Numbered from the stretch's first letter, positions 34,642-43,380 are shown. The stretch: 64,000 nt of DNA from Achromobacter aegrifaciens (GCF_902859735.1 NZ_CADIJY010000003.1:434001-498000), one strand, 5' to 3'. The notes: generated by a model not told the origin, from the sequence alone. Numbers and translations are program-made.

Positions 34642-35616
34642 ATGACGCCAACCCAGCATAAACCGGCAACAGCGGCCCATTCCCTGACGGGACAAGAACC
34701 CCTCTTCATCGTCCTCAATACCGGATCGGGACGCGGCGACGCGCAGATCCTCCAAGACACGATCCGTCGCATACTCGACGAGGCCGGGCGCCGTTACGAA
34801 TTGATGCCCGTGCAGGATCCGTCGCGCCTGACCGCCACGGCCGAGGCCGCGGTCACGCGCGCGCAGGAACAGCAGGGCGTGGTCATCGCGGCAGGCGGCG
34901 ATGGCACGCTCAATGCGGTCGCGGGTGTGGTGCTTGGCAAAGGAGTGCCGTTCGGCATCCTGCCCCAGGGCACGTTCAATTACTTCGGGCGCAGCTACGG
35001 CATTTCGCAAGATACCGAGGTGGCTTTGCGCGGCTTTCTGCAAGGCCAGCCCAGGCCGGTGCAGGTCGGCATGCTCAACGGCCGGCTGTTCCTGGTCAAT
35101 GCCAGCCTGGGTCTGTATCCGCAATTGCTCGAGGACCGCGAAGCCTATAAACAGAAGTATGGCCGCAGCCGGATGGTGGCGCTGTGGTCCGGCCTGGTCA
35201 CCCTGCTGCGCGCGCCACGCCAGTTGAGCCTGCTGCTGGATCATGGCGGGCAGGCCCGCAATCTGCGCTCGCCCACCCTGGTGGTGGGCAACAACAAGCT
35301 CCAGCTGGAGCACATCGGCATCGAATCGGCTGAGCTGGATCAGAACCGCCTGATCGCCATGGCGGCGCGGCCGGTCGGCACCTTGGCGCTCTATGGCCTG
35401 CTGTTGCGCGGCTTGTTCAGCCGCCTGGGCGAAGCCGAGCATGTGGTGAGTTTCGCCTTCGACCGTCTGACGGTGGCCGTGCGCGGGCGTCGCCGCGTCA
35501 AGGTGGCGATGGACGGCGAAATCTCCTGGATGGATACGCCGCTGGAATTCAAAGTGGCCGACGAACGGCTGCCGCTGGTGGTGCCGGCGGACTCGCAATA
35601 TCTGGACCGTTCATGA
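34642..35616 (+). CDS. Diacylglycerol kinase-family lipid kinase (YegS/DAGK_cat-like)
   Basis: This 324-residue soluble lipid kinase has the DAGK catalytic domain: LFIVLNTGSGRGD at the nucleotide site, the IAAGGDGTLNAVAG motif near residue 80-90, and GILPQGTFNYFGRSY. Such enzymes phosphorylate diacylglycerol or related lipids with ATP. The NTGSGR loop and GGDGT are both intact, so it should be active. The start at 34642 is chosen over an ATG at 34624 because it lies closer to the homology. Its stop overlaps the metallophosphoesterase gene by 4 nt, indicating coupled expression. The acceptor lipid is not determined. Confidence 0.88.
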   Translation: MTPTQHKPATAAHSLTGQEPLFIVLNTGSGRGDAQILQDTIRRILDEAGRRYELMPVQDPSRLTATAEAAVTRAQEQQGVVIAAGGDGTLNAVAGVVLGKGVPFGILPQGTFNYFGRSYGISQDTEVALRGFLQGQPRPVQVGMLNGRLFLVNASLGLYPQLLEDREAYKQKYGRSRMVALWSGLVTLLRAPRQLSLLLDHGGQARNLRSPTLVVGNNKLQLEHIGIESAELDQNRLIAMAARPVGTLALYGLLLRGLFSRLGEAEHVVSFAFDRLTVAVRGRRRVKVAMDGEISWMDTPLEFKVADERLPLVVPADSQYLDRS

Positions 35617-36395
35617 CCCGTATCCTGCATTTTTCCGATACCCACTTCGGCACGGAACGCAAACCCGTGGTCGAAGCCGCGCTGGACCTGGCCTGCACGC
35701 TTGCGCCTGACCTGGTGGTTCTTAGCGGTGACATCACGCAACGCGCGCGGCGCGGCCAGTTCGCCGCCGCCCGCAGGTTCATCGAGCGCCTGTCGCTGCC
35801 GGTGCTGACCGTGCCGGGCAATCACGACATTCCGCTGTTCAACGTGTTTGCGCGCGCGCTCAATCCTTACGGCAACTACAAGCGGGCTTTGGGGCCAGTG
35901 CTCGAACCCGTGTTCGAGAACGCCGGCCTGCTCGCCATCGGCGTCAACACGACACGCCCGCGCCGCCGCAAGGATGGCGAGATATCCGGCGCGCAGATCG
36001 CCCGGGTCGCCGAGAGGCTGCGCCAGGCCAGGCCCGGGCAGTTGCGCGTCGTGGTGGCGCACCATCCCGTGCGCGCCAAGGTCGAGTCGGACCTGTCCAA
36101 TCTGCTGAACGGGCGCGAACGGGCTCTCGAAGCCTGGACGCAGGCGGGCGTGGACCTGATTCTGGGGGGGCATATCCATCTGCCCTATGTGCTGCCCGCG
36201 AACCCGGCGGCGCCTTCCGGCGGCTGGGTCGTCCAGGCTGGAACCACCTGCTCGCGCCGCGTGCGCGGCAATGTGCCCAATTCGGTCAATGTCATCATCT
36301 GCGAGGGGGCAGGCGAGTGCCATATCGAGCGTTGGGACTACGCCGCCGGGGCGCATGCTTTTGCACCGGTAGACAGGACCTTGGTCGCGCTGTAA
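35613..36395 (+). CDS. Calcineurin-like metallophosphoesterase
   Basis: This 260-residue binuclear metal phosphoesterase has all five family blocks in order: ILHFSDTHFG (residues 4-13), LSGDITQRA, VPGNHDIP, VAHHPVRA and LGGHIHLPY. Members include CpdA (cAMP phosphodiesterase) and UDP-diacylglucosamine or lipid phosphohydrolases. Being fused by overlap to a lipid kinase gene and followed by a PAP2 gene favours a phospholipid- or nucleotide-lipid-related substrate, though cyclic nucleotides cannot be excluded. There is no signal peptide. Confidence 0.88.
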   Translation: MTRILHFSDTHFGTERKPVVEAALDLACTLAPDLVVLSGDITQRARRGQFAAARRFIERLSLPVLTVPGNHDIPLFNVFARALNPYGNYKRALGPVLEPVFENAGLLAIGVNTTRPRRRKDGEISGAQIARVAERLRQARPGQLRVVVAHHPVRAKVESDLSNLLNGRERALEAWTQAGVDLILGGHIHLPYVLPANPAAPSGGWVVQAGTTCSRRVRGNVPNSVNVIICEGAGECHIERWDYAAGAHAFAPVDRTLVAL

Positions 36396-36436
36396 TTGAG
36401 AAGGATCGGGAGTTTCATCGTGGCGGGCTCTTATTC

Positions 36437-37204
36437 ATGACGGACGCGTACGCGGCATGGGCCGCGGCCCATGCCTTGCAGTTGTTCATCGCGCTGCCGT
36501 TGCTGGCCGGCGGGGTGGCGCTCGTGTTTGCGCGCTGCGGCCTGAGTCTGCGCGGCCGTCGCCGCGACGCCCTCTTCATGACGGGTACGTGCGCCGCGCT
36601 CGTACTCTTCCTGGTCCTGGCTTTCGCGATAGAAAGCGAGGGGAGAGTAGTGGCGTTCGACCGGGCCCTGGCCAATTCCCTGAGCATGTCCATGTCCACG
36701 CCGTTGCTGTGGCTGCTGTCCTGGTTCACCTACCTGGGCGACCGGAAATTCCTGACCGGGGTCAGCGTGCTGATGACGCTGTTCCTGTTGTGGCGCGGAG
36801 AATGGCGGCTGGCCCTGGTTTGCGCCGTCGCCACGGGCGTGGGCGGCGCGCTCAACTGGCTGCTCAAGCACGCCTTCGAACGGGTGCGGCCAGAGCACGA
36901 TCATGGCTACGCCAGCGTGGCGGGATGGAGCTTTCCCAGCGGCCACTCCTCTGCCGCGATGGCCGTCTACGGCATGGCCTGCTATCTGTTGTGGCGTCTG
37001 GCGCCGCCTGCCTGGCGCCTGCCCGGCATTGCGCTGCTGGCGGCGCTCATCATGGCGATCGGACTCAGCCGCATCCTGCTGCAGGTCCATTTCGCCAGCG
37101 ACGTGCTGGCGGGCTTCGCGGTCAGCCTGGCCTGGTTGGCGTTGTGCGTGGCGGCGGCGCAGCGCCTGCGGCCCTCATGCGCCGCGGGCCAGCGCGTTCA
37201 GTAA
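36437..37204 (+). CDS. PAP2-family membrane phosphatase
   Basis: This 255-residue integral membrane phosphatase has about six transmembrane segments and the three PAP2 motifs: KHAFERVRPEHDHG, WSFPSGHSSA and SRILLQVHFASD. It dephosphorylates phosphatidate, undecaprenyl pyrophosphate or phosphatidylglycerophosphate on the periplasmic side. It is 41 bp after the phosphoesterase gene, likely in the same operon as the lipid kinase. The last 30 bp overlap, on the other strand, the end of the Rossmann-protein gene, so the two operons collide tail to tail. Confidence 0.88.
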   Translation: MTDAYAAWAAAHALQLFIALPLLAGGVALVFARCGLSLRGRRRDALFMTGTCAALVLFLVLAFAIESEGRVVAFDRALANSLSMSMSTPLLWLLSWFTYLGDRKFLTGVSVLMTLFLLWRGEWRLALVCAVATGVGGALNWLLKHAFERVRPEHDHGYASVAGWSFPSGHSSAAMAVYGMACYLLWRLAPPAWRLPGIALLAALIMAIGLSRILLQVHFASDVLAGFAVSLAWLALCVAAAQRLRPSCAAGQRVQ

Positions 37205-37612
37205 GCGCGTCTCGGCGAGCGGAGCGTCCACCGCCGCGGCCAGGGGCGCGCAGGTGTAGCGGCCGCCCGCCGCGACGATGGCCTGGTCCAGGCTGCGCGC
37301 GCGTTCGGCGCAAGGCGGCTCCAGATCCACGATCAGCTTGCCTGCCACCGGCGCCGTCACGTTGCCGTCGCTGAAACGCTCCAGCGTGCGGTCGATCTCG
37401 CGTTCGCGTGGCAGGGCCAGCACGATGGTGTCGGATTCTTCCAGCGCTTCCCGCGCGGAGGTGGCCAGCGTCGCGCTGCCGCGGAAGTCTTCGCAACGCC
37501 CGGGCTCGATGTCGTAGAGGGTCAGCGCGATGTCCGGCTCGGCCGCCAGGAGGCGCTGTGCGGCCTGCGTGCCGATCCTGCCCATGCCGACGATGCTCAC
37601 GCGCATGCTCAT
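37175..37612 (-). CDS. Short NAD(P)-binding Rossmann protein, 6PGDH/beta-hydroxyacid dehydrogenase-like, lacking the C-terminal domain
   Basis: This 145-residue protein contains only a nucleotide-binding Rossmann domain (VSIVGMGRIGTQAAQRLL near the N-terminus, then TIVLALPREREIDRTL). Full beta-hydroxyacid dehydrogenases are about 290 residues with a helical dimerisation and catalytic domain, which is absent. Downstream sequence on this strand lies under the oppositely oriented PAP2 gene, so the remainder is not there. It could be a decayed enzyme or a stand-alone NAD sensor. Its ATG overlaps the thioesterase stop by 4 nt; a second in-frame ATG lies at 37606. Confidence 0.7.
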   Translation of the reverse strand: MSMRVSIVGMGRIGTQAAQRLLAAEPDIALTLYDIEPGRCEDFRGSATLATSAREALEESDTIVLALPREREIDRTLERFSDGNVTAPVAGKLIVDLEPPCAERARSLDQAIVAAGGRYTCAPLAAAVDAPLAETRLLNALARGA

Positions 37613-38052
37613 GGCTTGGGCACGGACCACGTGCTCACGATATGGGCAAGAGGTTCGTCCGAACCCTCGCCGGTCAGGATGACTTCCCCGGCGGACAGCC
37701 GGCCCACTTTCAGCAACCGGGCGTCGGCATAGATGGCGCCCGCGGGGCTCTTGCGCAGGAAATTGATCGTCAGGCTGGCAGTCACAGCGTGCGCCTGTCC
37801 GGTGGCGCCCACCACCGCCGCGTACATGGTCAGGTCGGCCAGGCCCATCAGCATGGGGCCGGCAACGATGCCGCCCAGCCGCTGGTGGGCGTCGCGCGCC
37901 GGCAGCACCGCGCGCGCCGTGCCGCGGCCGATGCGTATTACGTCTATGCCCAACAGCATGGAAAACGGATGTTGGTCGGCCAGCAATATATGGAAGTCGG
38001 CCAGGCTGATCAGCGGGGCGTCGGCCGGGGTGTCCAGGTCGGTTGCGGTCAT
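37609..38052 (-). CDS. PaaI-family hot-dog thioesterase
   Basis: This 147-residue hot-dog-fold protein resembles acyl-CoA thioesterases of the PaaI/YigI type. Recognisable segments are HPFSMLLGIDVIRIGRGTA, GGIVAGPMLMGLADLTMYAAV (the central helix with its catalytic-type Asp) and TINFLRKSP. It hydrolyses acyl- or aryl-CoA in the cytoplasm. Its ATG overlaps the TetR stop by 4 nt and its stop overlaps the next gene, so it is the middle of a three-gene coupled operon. Substrate is unknown; control by the TetR protein is likely. Confidence 0.85.
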   Translation of the reverse strand: MTATDLDTPADAPLISLADFHILLADQHPFSMLLGIDVIRIGRGTARAVLPARDAHQRLGGIVAGPMLMGLADLTMYAAVVGATGQAHAVTASLTINFLRKSPAGAIYADARLLKVGRLSAGEVILTGEGSDEPLAHIVSTWSVPKP

Positions 38053-38663
38053 CGTTGCTCCAGGGCGAGGCAGTAGTTGTCCAGCAGCGTTTCCGCTTGC
38101 TGGCCCAGGGATTTCAGGCGGCGGGTGTGCAGCAACAGCAGCAACCCCATCAAATAGGTGAAGAGATTCATCTGTTCGACGGCGACGGTCGCGGCCTCCC
38201 AGGACTTGGTCCGGGCCAGCGACACGCCCAGCAGATCTATGCACTGGCGCAGGCGGGCGTTGAGCCGTTCGTCCATTTCCCGGCCCAGGCCGCGCGGCCC
38301 CAGCCCCTGGAACAGGTACATGCCCAGCGAAAAGTCGGTCCGCCGCTCTGCGTAGTACCCGAAGAACGCATGGATCGCAGTGCGCGCCGCGGCCGGCGCC
38401 GGCCCGCTGGAGGCCGCCTCGGCCAGATGCGCATGCAGGCGTTCCAGCGATTCCTCCAGCAGTGCGCCATAAATGGTTTCCTTGCCGGCGAACCACGGAT
38501 AGATGGCGCCGGTGGTGCAGCCGGCCTCCTTGGCGATCGCGCGGATCGTGGTCTTCTCCAGGCCGTCGCGCTCGAACACGCGCTGGGCGGCGTCCAGAAC
38601 CAGCTGGCGGCGCAACGCATTCAGTCTTTCGGAACGGTCGGCGCGGGAGGTGGGCGTAGGCAT
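38049..38663 (-). CDS. TetR-family regulator of the thioesterase operon
   Basis: This 204-residue TetR regulator has its helix-turn-helix at about residues 18-62 (LVLDAAQRVFERDGLEKT, then GCTTGAIYPWFAGKETI). The C-terminal domain is alpha-helical and hydrophobic, suited to an acyl-CoA or other lipophilic ligand. It heads a leftward operon with a thioesterase and a Rossmann protein. A 23-bp near-perfect palindrome at 38708-38730, 45 bp upstream of the ATG, is an obvious candidate autoregulatory operator. Confidence 0.9.
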   Translation of the reverse strand: MPTPTSRADRSERLNALRRQLVLDAAQRVFERDGLEKTTIRAIAKEAGCTTGAIYPWFAGKETIYGALLEESLERLHAHLAEAASSGPAPAAARTAIHAFFGYYAERRTDFSLGMYLFQGLGPRGLGREMDERLNARLRQCIDLLGVSLARTKSWEAATVAVEQMNLFTYLMGLLLLLHTRRLKSLGQQAETLLDNYCLALEQR

Positions 38664-38707
38664 ATGGCTGAATGGTGAGACGACGATTCGATCATATCGG
38701 CGATTTT

Positions 38708-38730
38708 TATAAATAACAACGTTATTGATA
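38708..38730. promoter_or_regulatory. Candidate operator for the TetR regulator
   Basis: TATAAATAAC and GTTATTGATA are 10-bp inverted arms with one mismatch and a 3-bp spacer. The site is 45 bp upstream of the TetR ATG, typical of autoregulation. Confidence 0.6.
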
Positions 38731-38857
38731 GTGGACGAGTCGGCGCATTCCTGCTGTGGGGGCCTTATGGCGAAGGTGCGATTCCGATGGCTGGTTGGAG
38801 GCCGCGGCGACGCGGAAACAGGGCTCGGAAGGGAGCTGTATTTGATGGCGAGGATGG

Positions 38858-38876
38858 TATCCGGAGCATCCGGATA
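38858..38876. promoter_or_regulatory. 19-bp palindrome in the porin upstream region
   Basis: TATCCGGA and TCCGGATA form perfect 8-bp arms around GCA. It is 266 bp before the porin start. An operator or small hairpin is possible. Confidence 0.45.
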
Positions 38877-38924
38877 ATTAGGGGCAGGGCTGAAAGTCGC
38901 ATGAATAGGTGCTTGGCCTAAAAA

Positions 38925-38941
38925 CTAAGGGTAAGCCCTAG
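38925..38941. promoter_or_regulatory. Pseudo-palindrome CTAAGGG-N-CCCTAG
   Basis: AGGG and CCCT pair around TAAG, extended by CTA/TAG with one offset base. It lies about 200 bp before the porin start and may be a regulator site. No consensus is matched with confidence. Confidence 0.3.
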
Positions 38942-39027
38942 CGTGTCCGGCCAGGCTTCGCTGAGTTGTTGCAATATCCCAACAAGCCTGTCGTAAACCT
39001 GCACTTTTCTGGCGCCGACCATAGCCA

Positions 39028-39083
39028 GCCCCCCTGATTTTTGATGCAATAGCGTCAACTTCCCTTCGCGGAGTTAGGGGGGC
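39028..39083 (+). repeat. Inverted repeat in the porin leader region
   Basis: GCCCCCCT (39028-39035) and AGGGGGGC (39076-39083) are perfect 8-bp arms enclosing 40 bp that contain a smaller AACT/AGTT stem. It ends 58 bp before the porin ATG, so it may fold in the 5' leader. Confidence 0.45.
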
Positions 39084-39141
39084 GGCAGGCTGGTTTGCTG
39101 GATTGCTGCTCTTGTCACTCAAATCAACGGAGATTTCTTAA

Positions 39142-40251
39142 ATGAAAAAGACTCTGCTCGCTGCCGCCCTGCTCGCCGGTTTTGCCGGTGTCGCCCAGGC
39201 AGAAACGTCTGTCACCCTGTACGGTATCATCGACACGGGTATCGGCTACAACAAGATCAGCGGTGGTCCCGATGCCATGAACGGCAGCCGTTTCGGCATG
39301 ATCAACGGCGTCCAGAACGGTTCGCGCTGGGGTCTGCGTGGTTCGGAAGACCTGGGTGACGGCCTGCGCGCTGTTTTCCAACTGGAATCCGGCTTTGATT
39401 CGGGTAACGGCAAGTCGGCCCAAGGTGGCCGCCTGTTCGGTCGTCAAGCCACCATCGGTCTGGCCAGCGACAGCTGGGGTCAACTGGACTTCGGTCGTCA
39501 AACCAACATCGCGTCGAAGTACTTCGGCTCGATCGATCCGTTCGGCGCTGGCTTCGGTCAAGCCAACATCGGCGTTTCGATGAGCGCTGCCAACACGCAA
39601 CGCTACGACAACATGGTCATGTATCAGACCCCGTCGTTCAGCGGCTTCCAGTTCGGCGTTGGCTACTCGTTCAACGCTGACGACAACAACGCTGATCAAA
39701 CCGGCTGGCGCACGGCTGACAACACCCGCGCCATCACGACCGGTCTGCGTTACGTGAACGGCCCCCTGAACGTGGCCCTCACGTACGACCAGCTGAACGC
39801 TTCGAACAAGTCGGTGTTTGCTGATCAAGACGCGACCCCGCGTATGTACGCCATCGGCGGTTCGTACGACTTCGAAGTCGTGAAGCTGGCCTTGGCCTAC
39901 GCTCGCACGACCGACGGCTGGTTCGCTGGCCAAGGCGTGAACACCGGTTCGGGCTCCCTGAGCATCGGCACCAACATCTTTGCTGACGGCTTCAAGGCCA
40001 ACTCGTACATGGTCGGCCTGTCCGCCCCGATCGGCGGCGCAAGCAAGCTGTTCGGTTCGTGGCAAATGGTTGACCCCAGCAACGACCGTATCAACGGTGC
40101 TGAGACGATGAACGTCTTCTCGCTGGGCTACACCTACGACCTGTCCAAGCGCACCAACCTGTACGCTTACGGTTCGTACGCCAAGAACTACGCCTTCATC
40201 GAAGACGTCAAGTCGACCGCCGTCGGCGTCGGTATCCGTCACCGCTTCTAA
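39142..40251 (+). CDS. General porin (Gram-negative porin family, betaproteobacterial type)
   Basis: This 369-residue outer-membrane porin has a signal peptide of 20 residues (ending VAQA), a mature start ETSVTLYGIIDTGIGY, and the family segments NGSRWGLRGSEDLGDGL and GRQATIGLAS. It ends in the aromatic C-terminus RHRF needed for outer-membrane assembly. A 16-stranded trimeric general porin is expected. Codon use differs from neighbours (many CGT, GGT and TCG codons), as expected for a very highly expressed gene. A GGAG precedes the ATG. A double-hairpin terminator follows. Specific symbol not assigned. Confidence 0.95.
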   Translation: MKKTLLAAALLAGFAGVAQAETSVTLYGIIDTGIGYNKISGGPDAMNGSRFGMINGVQNGSRWGLRGSEDLGDGLRAVFQLESGFDSGNGKSAQGGRLFGRQATIGLASDSWGQLDFGRQTNIASKYFGSIDPFGAGFGQANIGVSMSAANTQRYDNMVMYQTPSFSGFQFGVGYSFNADDNNADQTGWRTADNTRAITTGLRYVNGPLNVALTYDQLNASNKSVFADQDATPRMYAIGGSYDFEVVKLALAYARTTDGWFAGQGVNTGSGSLSIGTNIFADGFKANSYMVGLSAPIGGASKLFGSWQMVDPSNDRINGAETMNVFSLGYTYDLSKRTNLYAYGSYAKNYAFIEDVKSTAVGVGIRHRF

Positions 40252-40290
40252 TCCAAAGCAGGGCGCAAGTCCTGCCTGGATTTAAAGTGC

Positions 40291-40340
40291 ACAAACGGGC
40301 TTCGGCCCGTTTGTATAAAACCACCCTTCGGGGTGGTTTT
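40291..40340 (+). terminator. Tandem UUCG-loop terminator hairpins after the porin
   Basis: Two hairpins follow each other: ACAAACGGGC/GCCCGTTTGT (40291-40314) and AAAACCACCC/GGGTGGTTTT (40317-40340). Each has a TTCG tetraloop, and the second runs into a T-tract. This is a strong intrinsic terminator that also stabilises the mRNA end. Confidence 0.9.
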
Positions 40341-40542
40341 TTTCGTTTTTGCGCCTGTGTTTTTGCGTGTGTTTGTGCGTGCATCGGCAGGCTGCTGTAT
40401 GCTTGCGTACCGGTGCTGAAAGCAGCCATTGTTCCATTTAAGGAATGCTGTCTTTCGCCTGCTGTTCGAGCTACAGAGTTCAGCCAGAAGTAACCGCGCG
40501 AATGCTACAATCCTAAGGTTTGCGCATTTGACGGACGCCTGA
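40341..40542 (+). promoter_or_regulatory. nuo operon upstream region
   Basis: A T/G-rich stretch with repeated TTTTTGCG and TGTG units (about 40341-40385) is followed by ordinary sequence. A TACAAT hexamer at 40506-40511, 32 bp before nuoA, is the best -10 candidate; no strong -35 is visible at standard spacing. Confidence 0.35.
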
Positions 40543-40902
40543 ATGAACCTGCAACAGTATTTTCCCGTCCTGCTGTTTATCGTAGTGGCCACCCTTATCG
40601 GGTTCGCGCTTCTAACGGCCGGCTCCCTCCTTGGTCCGCGGCGTCCTTACGCCGAGAAGCTCTCGCCGTACGAATGCGGTTTCGAGGCCTTCGAAGACGC
40701 CCGCATGAAGTTTGACGTGCGCTACTACCTGGTGGCGATCCTGTTCATTCTTTTCGACCTGGAAATCGCCTTTCTGTTCCCGTGGGCCATCGCCCAGGGC
40801 ACGGTCGGTCTCGTCGGTTTCTGGACGGTCATGGTTTTCCTGGCCGTGCTGACGGTCGGCTTCATCTACGAATGGAAAAAGGGCGCGCTGGACTGGGAAT
40901 AA
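40543..40902 (+). CDS. nuoA: NADH-quinone oxidoreductase subunit A
   Basis: This 119-residue membrane subunit of respiratory complex I has three transmembrane helices. The conserved loop [19 protein letters not shown] carries the Cys-Gly motif near the quinone tunnel, and [19 protein letters not shown] is the family signature. Complex I oxidises NADH, reduces ubiquinone and pumps protons. It is the first gene of the operon, 39 bp before nuoB. Confidence 0.97.
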   Translation: MNLQQYFPVLLFIVVATLIGFALLTAGSLLGPRRPYAEKLSPYECGFEAFEDARMKFDVRYYLVAILFILFDLEIAFLFPWAIAQGTVGLVGFWTVMVFLAVLTVGFIYEWKKGALDWE

Positions 40903-40941
40903 CCCGCCGGGTTTTTTCACAGCACGCTATCAGAGACGAAT

Positions 40942-41418
40942 ATGGCTATAGACGGCATTCTCAAGCAAGGGTTCATCACAACCAGCGCCGACAAGTTCCT
41001 TAATTGGGCGAAGACCGGCTCCATGTGGCCCATGACCTTCGGTCTGGCCTGTTGCGCGGTTGAGATGATGCACGCGGGCGCGGCCCGCTACGACCTGGAC
41101 CAATTCGGCATCATCTTCCGCCCCAGCCCGCGCCAGTCCGATCTGATGATCGTGGCCGGCACGCTGTGCAACAAGATGGCGCCGGCGCTGCGCAAGGTCT
41201 ACGACCAGATGCCCGAGCCGCGTTGGGTGGTTTCCATGGGCTCCTGTGCCAACGGCGGCGGTTACTACCACTACTCGTATTCGGTGGTCCGTGGCTGCGA
41301 TCGCATCGTACCGGTAGACGTCTACGTGCCAGGCTGCCCGCCCACGGCCGAGGCGCTGGTCTACGGCTTGCTGCAAATGCAGAACAAGATCCGTCTGACC
41401 AACACGATTGCGCGCTGA
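40942..41418 (+). CDS. nuoB: NADH-quinone oxidoreductase subunit B
   Basis: This 158-residue peripheral-arm subunit carries the terminal 4Fe-4S cluster N2, which hands electrons to quinone. The ligands are visible as Cys37 and Cys38 ([10 protein letters not shown]), Cys102 ([10 protein letters not shown]) and Cys132 ([10 protein letters not shown]). Length and motifs are standard. A 75-bp gap separates it from nuoC, the largest inside the operon. Confidence 0.97.
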   Translation: MAIDGILKQGFITTSADKFLNWAKTGSMWPMTFGLACCAVEMMHAGAARYDLDQFGIIFRPSPRQSDLMIVAGTLCNKMAPALRKVYDQMPEPRWVVSMGSCANGGGYYHYSYSVVRGCDRIVPVDVYVPGCPPTAEALVYGLLQMQNKIRLTNTIAR

Positions 41419-41493
41419 GTTCCGCCGCGCCAGGCAGCAGCCTTTGCAGCCGGCCCCGCGAAACCAGCATATCGGTTCACCTAAGCGTACAAG

Positions 41494-42120
41494 ATGATGA
41501 CCAGGCTCGAAACCCTGAAAAACAATTTGCAGACCACCCTCGGCGCGGATATCGCGCTGACCGAGGCGTTGGGCGAGCTGACGCTCGAAGTACCCGCGCA
41601 GCAGTGGTTCTCCGTCTGCAACAAGCTGCGCACCGAAGCCGGCCTGCGCTTTGAAACCTGTATCGACCTCTGCGGCGTCGACTACCTGACCTGGGGCAAC
41701 GGCACGCGCCAACTGCCCGAGGAAACCAACGCCAAGATCCACCGCTCGCGTTTCGCCGTGGTTGCCCATGTGCTCTCGATCGAGAACAACTGGCGCCTGC
41801 GCGTGCGCACCTGGGCCGAGGACGACGAGTTCCCGATGGTCGCCTCGCTGATGGAATGCTGGCCGGCCGTGGGCTGGTTCGAACGCGAAGCCTTCGACCT
41901 GTACGGCATCGTCTTCGAAGGCCACCCGGACCTGCGCCGCATCCTCACCGACTATGGCTTCATCGGCCATCCCTTCCGCAAGGACTTCCCGCTGTCCGGC
42001 ACCGTCGAAATGCGCTACGACCCGGAACAGCGGCGCGTCATTTACCAGCCGGTCACGATCGATCCGCGCGAGGTCACTCCGCGCGTGGTTCGCGAAGACT
42101 CTTACGGCTTGGGGCGTTAA
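41494..42120 (+). CDS. nuoC: NADH-quinone oxidoreductase subunit C
   Basis: This 208-residue subunit (30 kDa type) is not fused to NuoD, as is usual in Betaproteobacteria. It has the [24 protein letters not shown] signature region and the [14 protein letters not shown] segment. The gene opens with two consecutive ATG codons; either could be used. It is 3 bp before nuoD. It helps form the connecting part of the peripheral arm. Confidence 0.96.
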   Translation: MMTRLETLKNNLQTTLGADIALTEALGELTLEVPAQQWFSVCNKLRTEAGLRFETCIDLCGVDYLTWGNGTRQLPEETNAKIHRSRFAVVAHVLSIENNWRLRVRTWAEDDEFPMVASLMECWPAVGWFEREAFDLYGIVFEGHPDLRRILTDYGFIGHPFRKDFPLSGTVEMRYDPEQRRVIYQPVTIDPREVTPRVVREDSYGLGR

Positions 42121-42123
42121 ATC

Positions 42124-43380
42124 ATGGCAGAAATCAAGAACTACACGCTCAACTTCGGTCCCCAGCACCCGGCTGCGCACGGTGTGCTGCGCCTGGTGCT
42201 CGAGCTCGACGGCGAAGTGATCCAGCGCGCCGACCCGCACATCGGCCTGCTGCACCGCGCCACCGAAAAACTGGCCGAACACAAGACCTACATCCAGGCG
42301 CTGCCCTACATGGACCGCCTGGACTACGTGTCCATGATGTGCAACGAGCACGCCTACGTCATGGCCATCGAGAAGCTGCTGGGCGTCGAAGCGCCGCTGC
42401 GCGCGCAGTACATCCGCGTGATGTTCGACGAGATCACCCGTCTGCTGAACCACCTGATGTCGCTGGGTTCGCACGCGCTGGACGTGGGCGCCATGGCGGT
42501 GTTCCTGTACGCCTTCCGTGAACGCGAAGACCTGATGGACTGCTACGAAGCGGTTTCGGGCGCGCGCATGCACGCGGCCTACTACCGTCCGGGCGGCGTC
42601 TACCGCGACCTGCCGGACTCGATGCCGCAATACGGCGACACCAGCAAGTACCGCGGCGACAAGGAAGTGCGCGCCATGAACGACGCGCGTTCGGGTTCGC
42701 TGCTGGATTTCATCGAAGACTTCACCAACCGCTTCCCGGCTTGCGTCGACGAGTACGAAACTCTGCTGACCGACAACCGCATCTGGAAGCAGCGTCTGGT
42801 GGGCATCGGCGTGGTCGACCCCGACCGCGCAAAGGCGCTGGGTTTCACCGGCCCGATGCTGCGCGGTTCCGGCGTGGCCTGGGACCTGCGCAAGATGCAG
42901 CCCTACGAAGTCTACGACCTGCTCGATTTCGACATCCCCGTGGGTGTCAATGGCGACTGCTATGACCGCTATCTGGTCCGTATCGCCGAAATGCGTGAGA
43001 GCAACCGCATCATCCGCCAGTGCGTGGAATGGCTGCGCAACAACCCGGGCCCGGTCATGATCGAGAACCACAAGATCGCCCCGCCCAAGCGCACCGCCAT
43101 GAAGACCAACATGGAAGAGCTGATCCATCACTTCAAGCTCTTCACTGAAGGTTTCCACGTGCCTCCCGGTGAAGCGTACGCCTCGGTGGAACACCCCAAG
43201 GGCGAATTCGGCATCTATATGGTGTCCGACGGCGCCAACAAGCCTTACCGCCTGAAGATTCGGGCCCCCGGCTTCGTCCACCTGCAATCGCTGGATGAAA
43301 TGTCGCGCGGTCACATGATTGCCGACGCCGTCACCATCATTGGCACGCAGGACATCGTTTTCGGCGAGATCGATCGCTGA
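42124..43380 (+). CDS. nuoD: NADH-quinone oxidoreductase subunit D
   Basis: This 418-residue 49-kDa subunit lines the quinone-binding site with NuoB. It begins [20 protein letters not shown] and includes [17 protein letters not shown], with the conserved His and Tyr residues of the quinone pocket region. It is distantly related to NiFe-hydrogenase large subunits but lacks their metal-binding Cys pairs. Standard length; 47 bp to nuoE. Confidence 0.97.
   Translation: MAEIKNYTLNFGPQHPAAHGVLRLVLELDGEVIQRADPHIGLLHRATEKLAEHKTYIQALPYMDRLDYVSMMCNEHAYVMAIEKLLGVEAPLRAQYIRVMFDEITRLLNHLMSLGSHALDVGAMAVFLYAFREREDLMDCYEAVSGARMHAAYYRPGGVYRDLPDSMPQYGDTSKYRGDKEVRAMNDARSGSLLDFIEDFTNRFPACVDEYETLLTDNRIWKQRLVGIGVVDPDRAKALGFTGPMLRGSGVAWDLRKMQPYEVYDLLDFDIPVGVNGDCYDRYLVRIAEMRESNRIIRQCVEWLRNNPGPVMIENHKIAPPKRTAMKTNMEELIHHFKLFTEGFHVPPGEAYASVEHPKGEFGIYMVSDGANKPYRLKIRAPGFVHLQSLDEMSRGHMIADAVTIIGTQDIVFGEIDR

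Larger units (their letters stand above)
38664..39141. other. Palindrome-rich 478-bp region upstream of the porin gene
   Basis: No protein-coding signal is visible. The region holds a TetR-type operator (38708-38730), a 19-bp perfect-arm palindrome (38858-38876), a 17-bp pseudo-palindrome (38925-38941) and a G/C-run inverted repeat (39028-39083). It must carry the porin promoter and leader. The density of dyads suggests several regulators or a structured leader RNA. Confidence 0.6.

Noticed and set aside
40341-40385. Simple tandem repeat in the T/G-rich stretch before nuoA
   Set aside because: The TTTTTGCG and TGTG units are irregular and too few to call a tandem repeat.
40930-43314. Long leftward frame opposite nuoB-nuoD
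   Set aside because: Shadow of highly conserved nuo genes.
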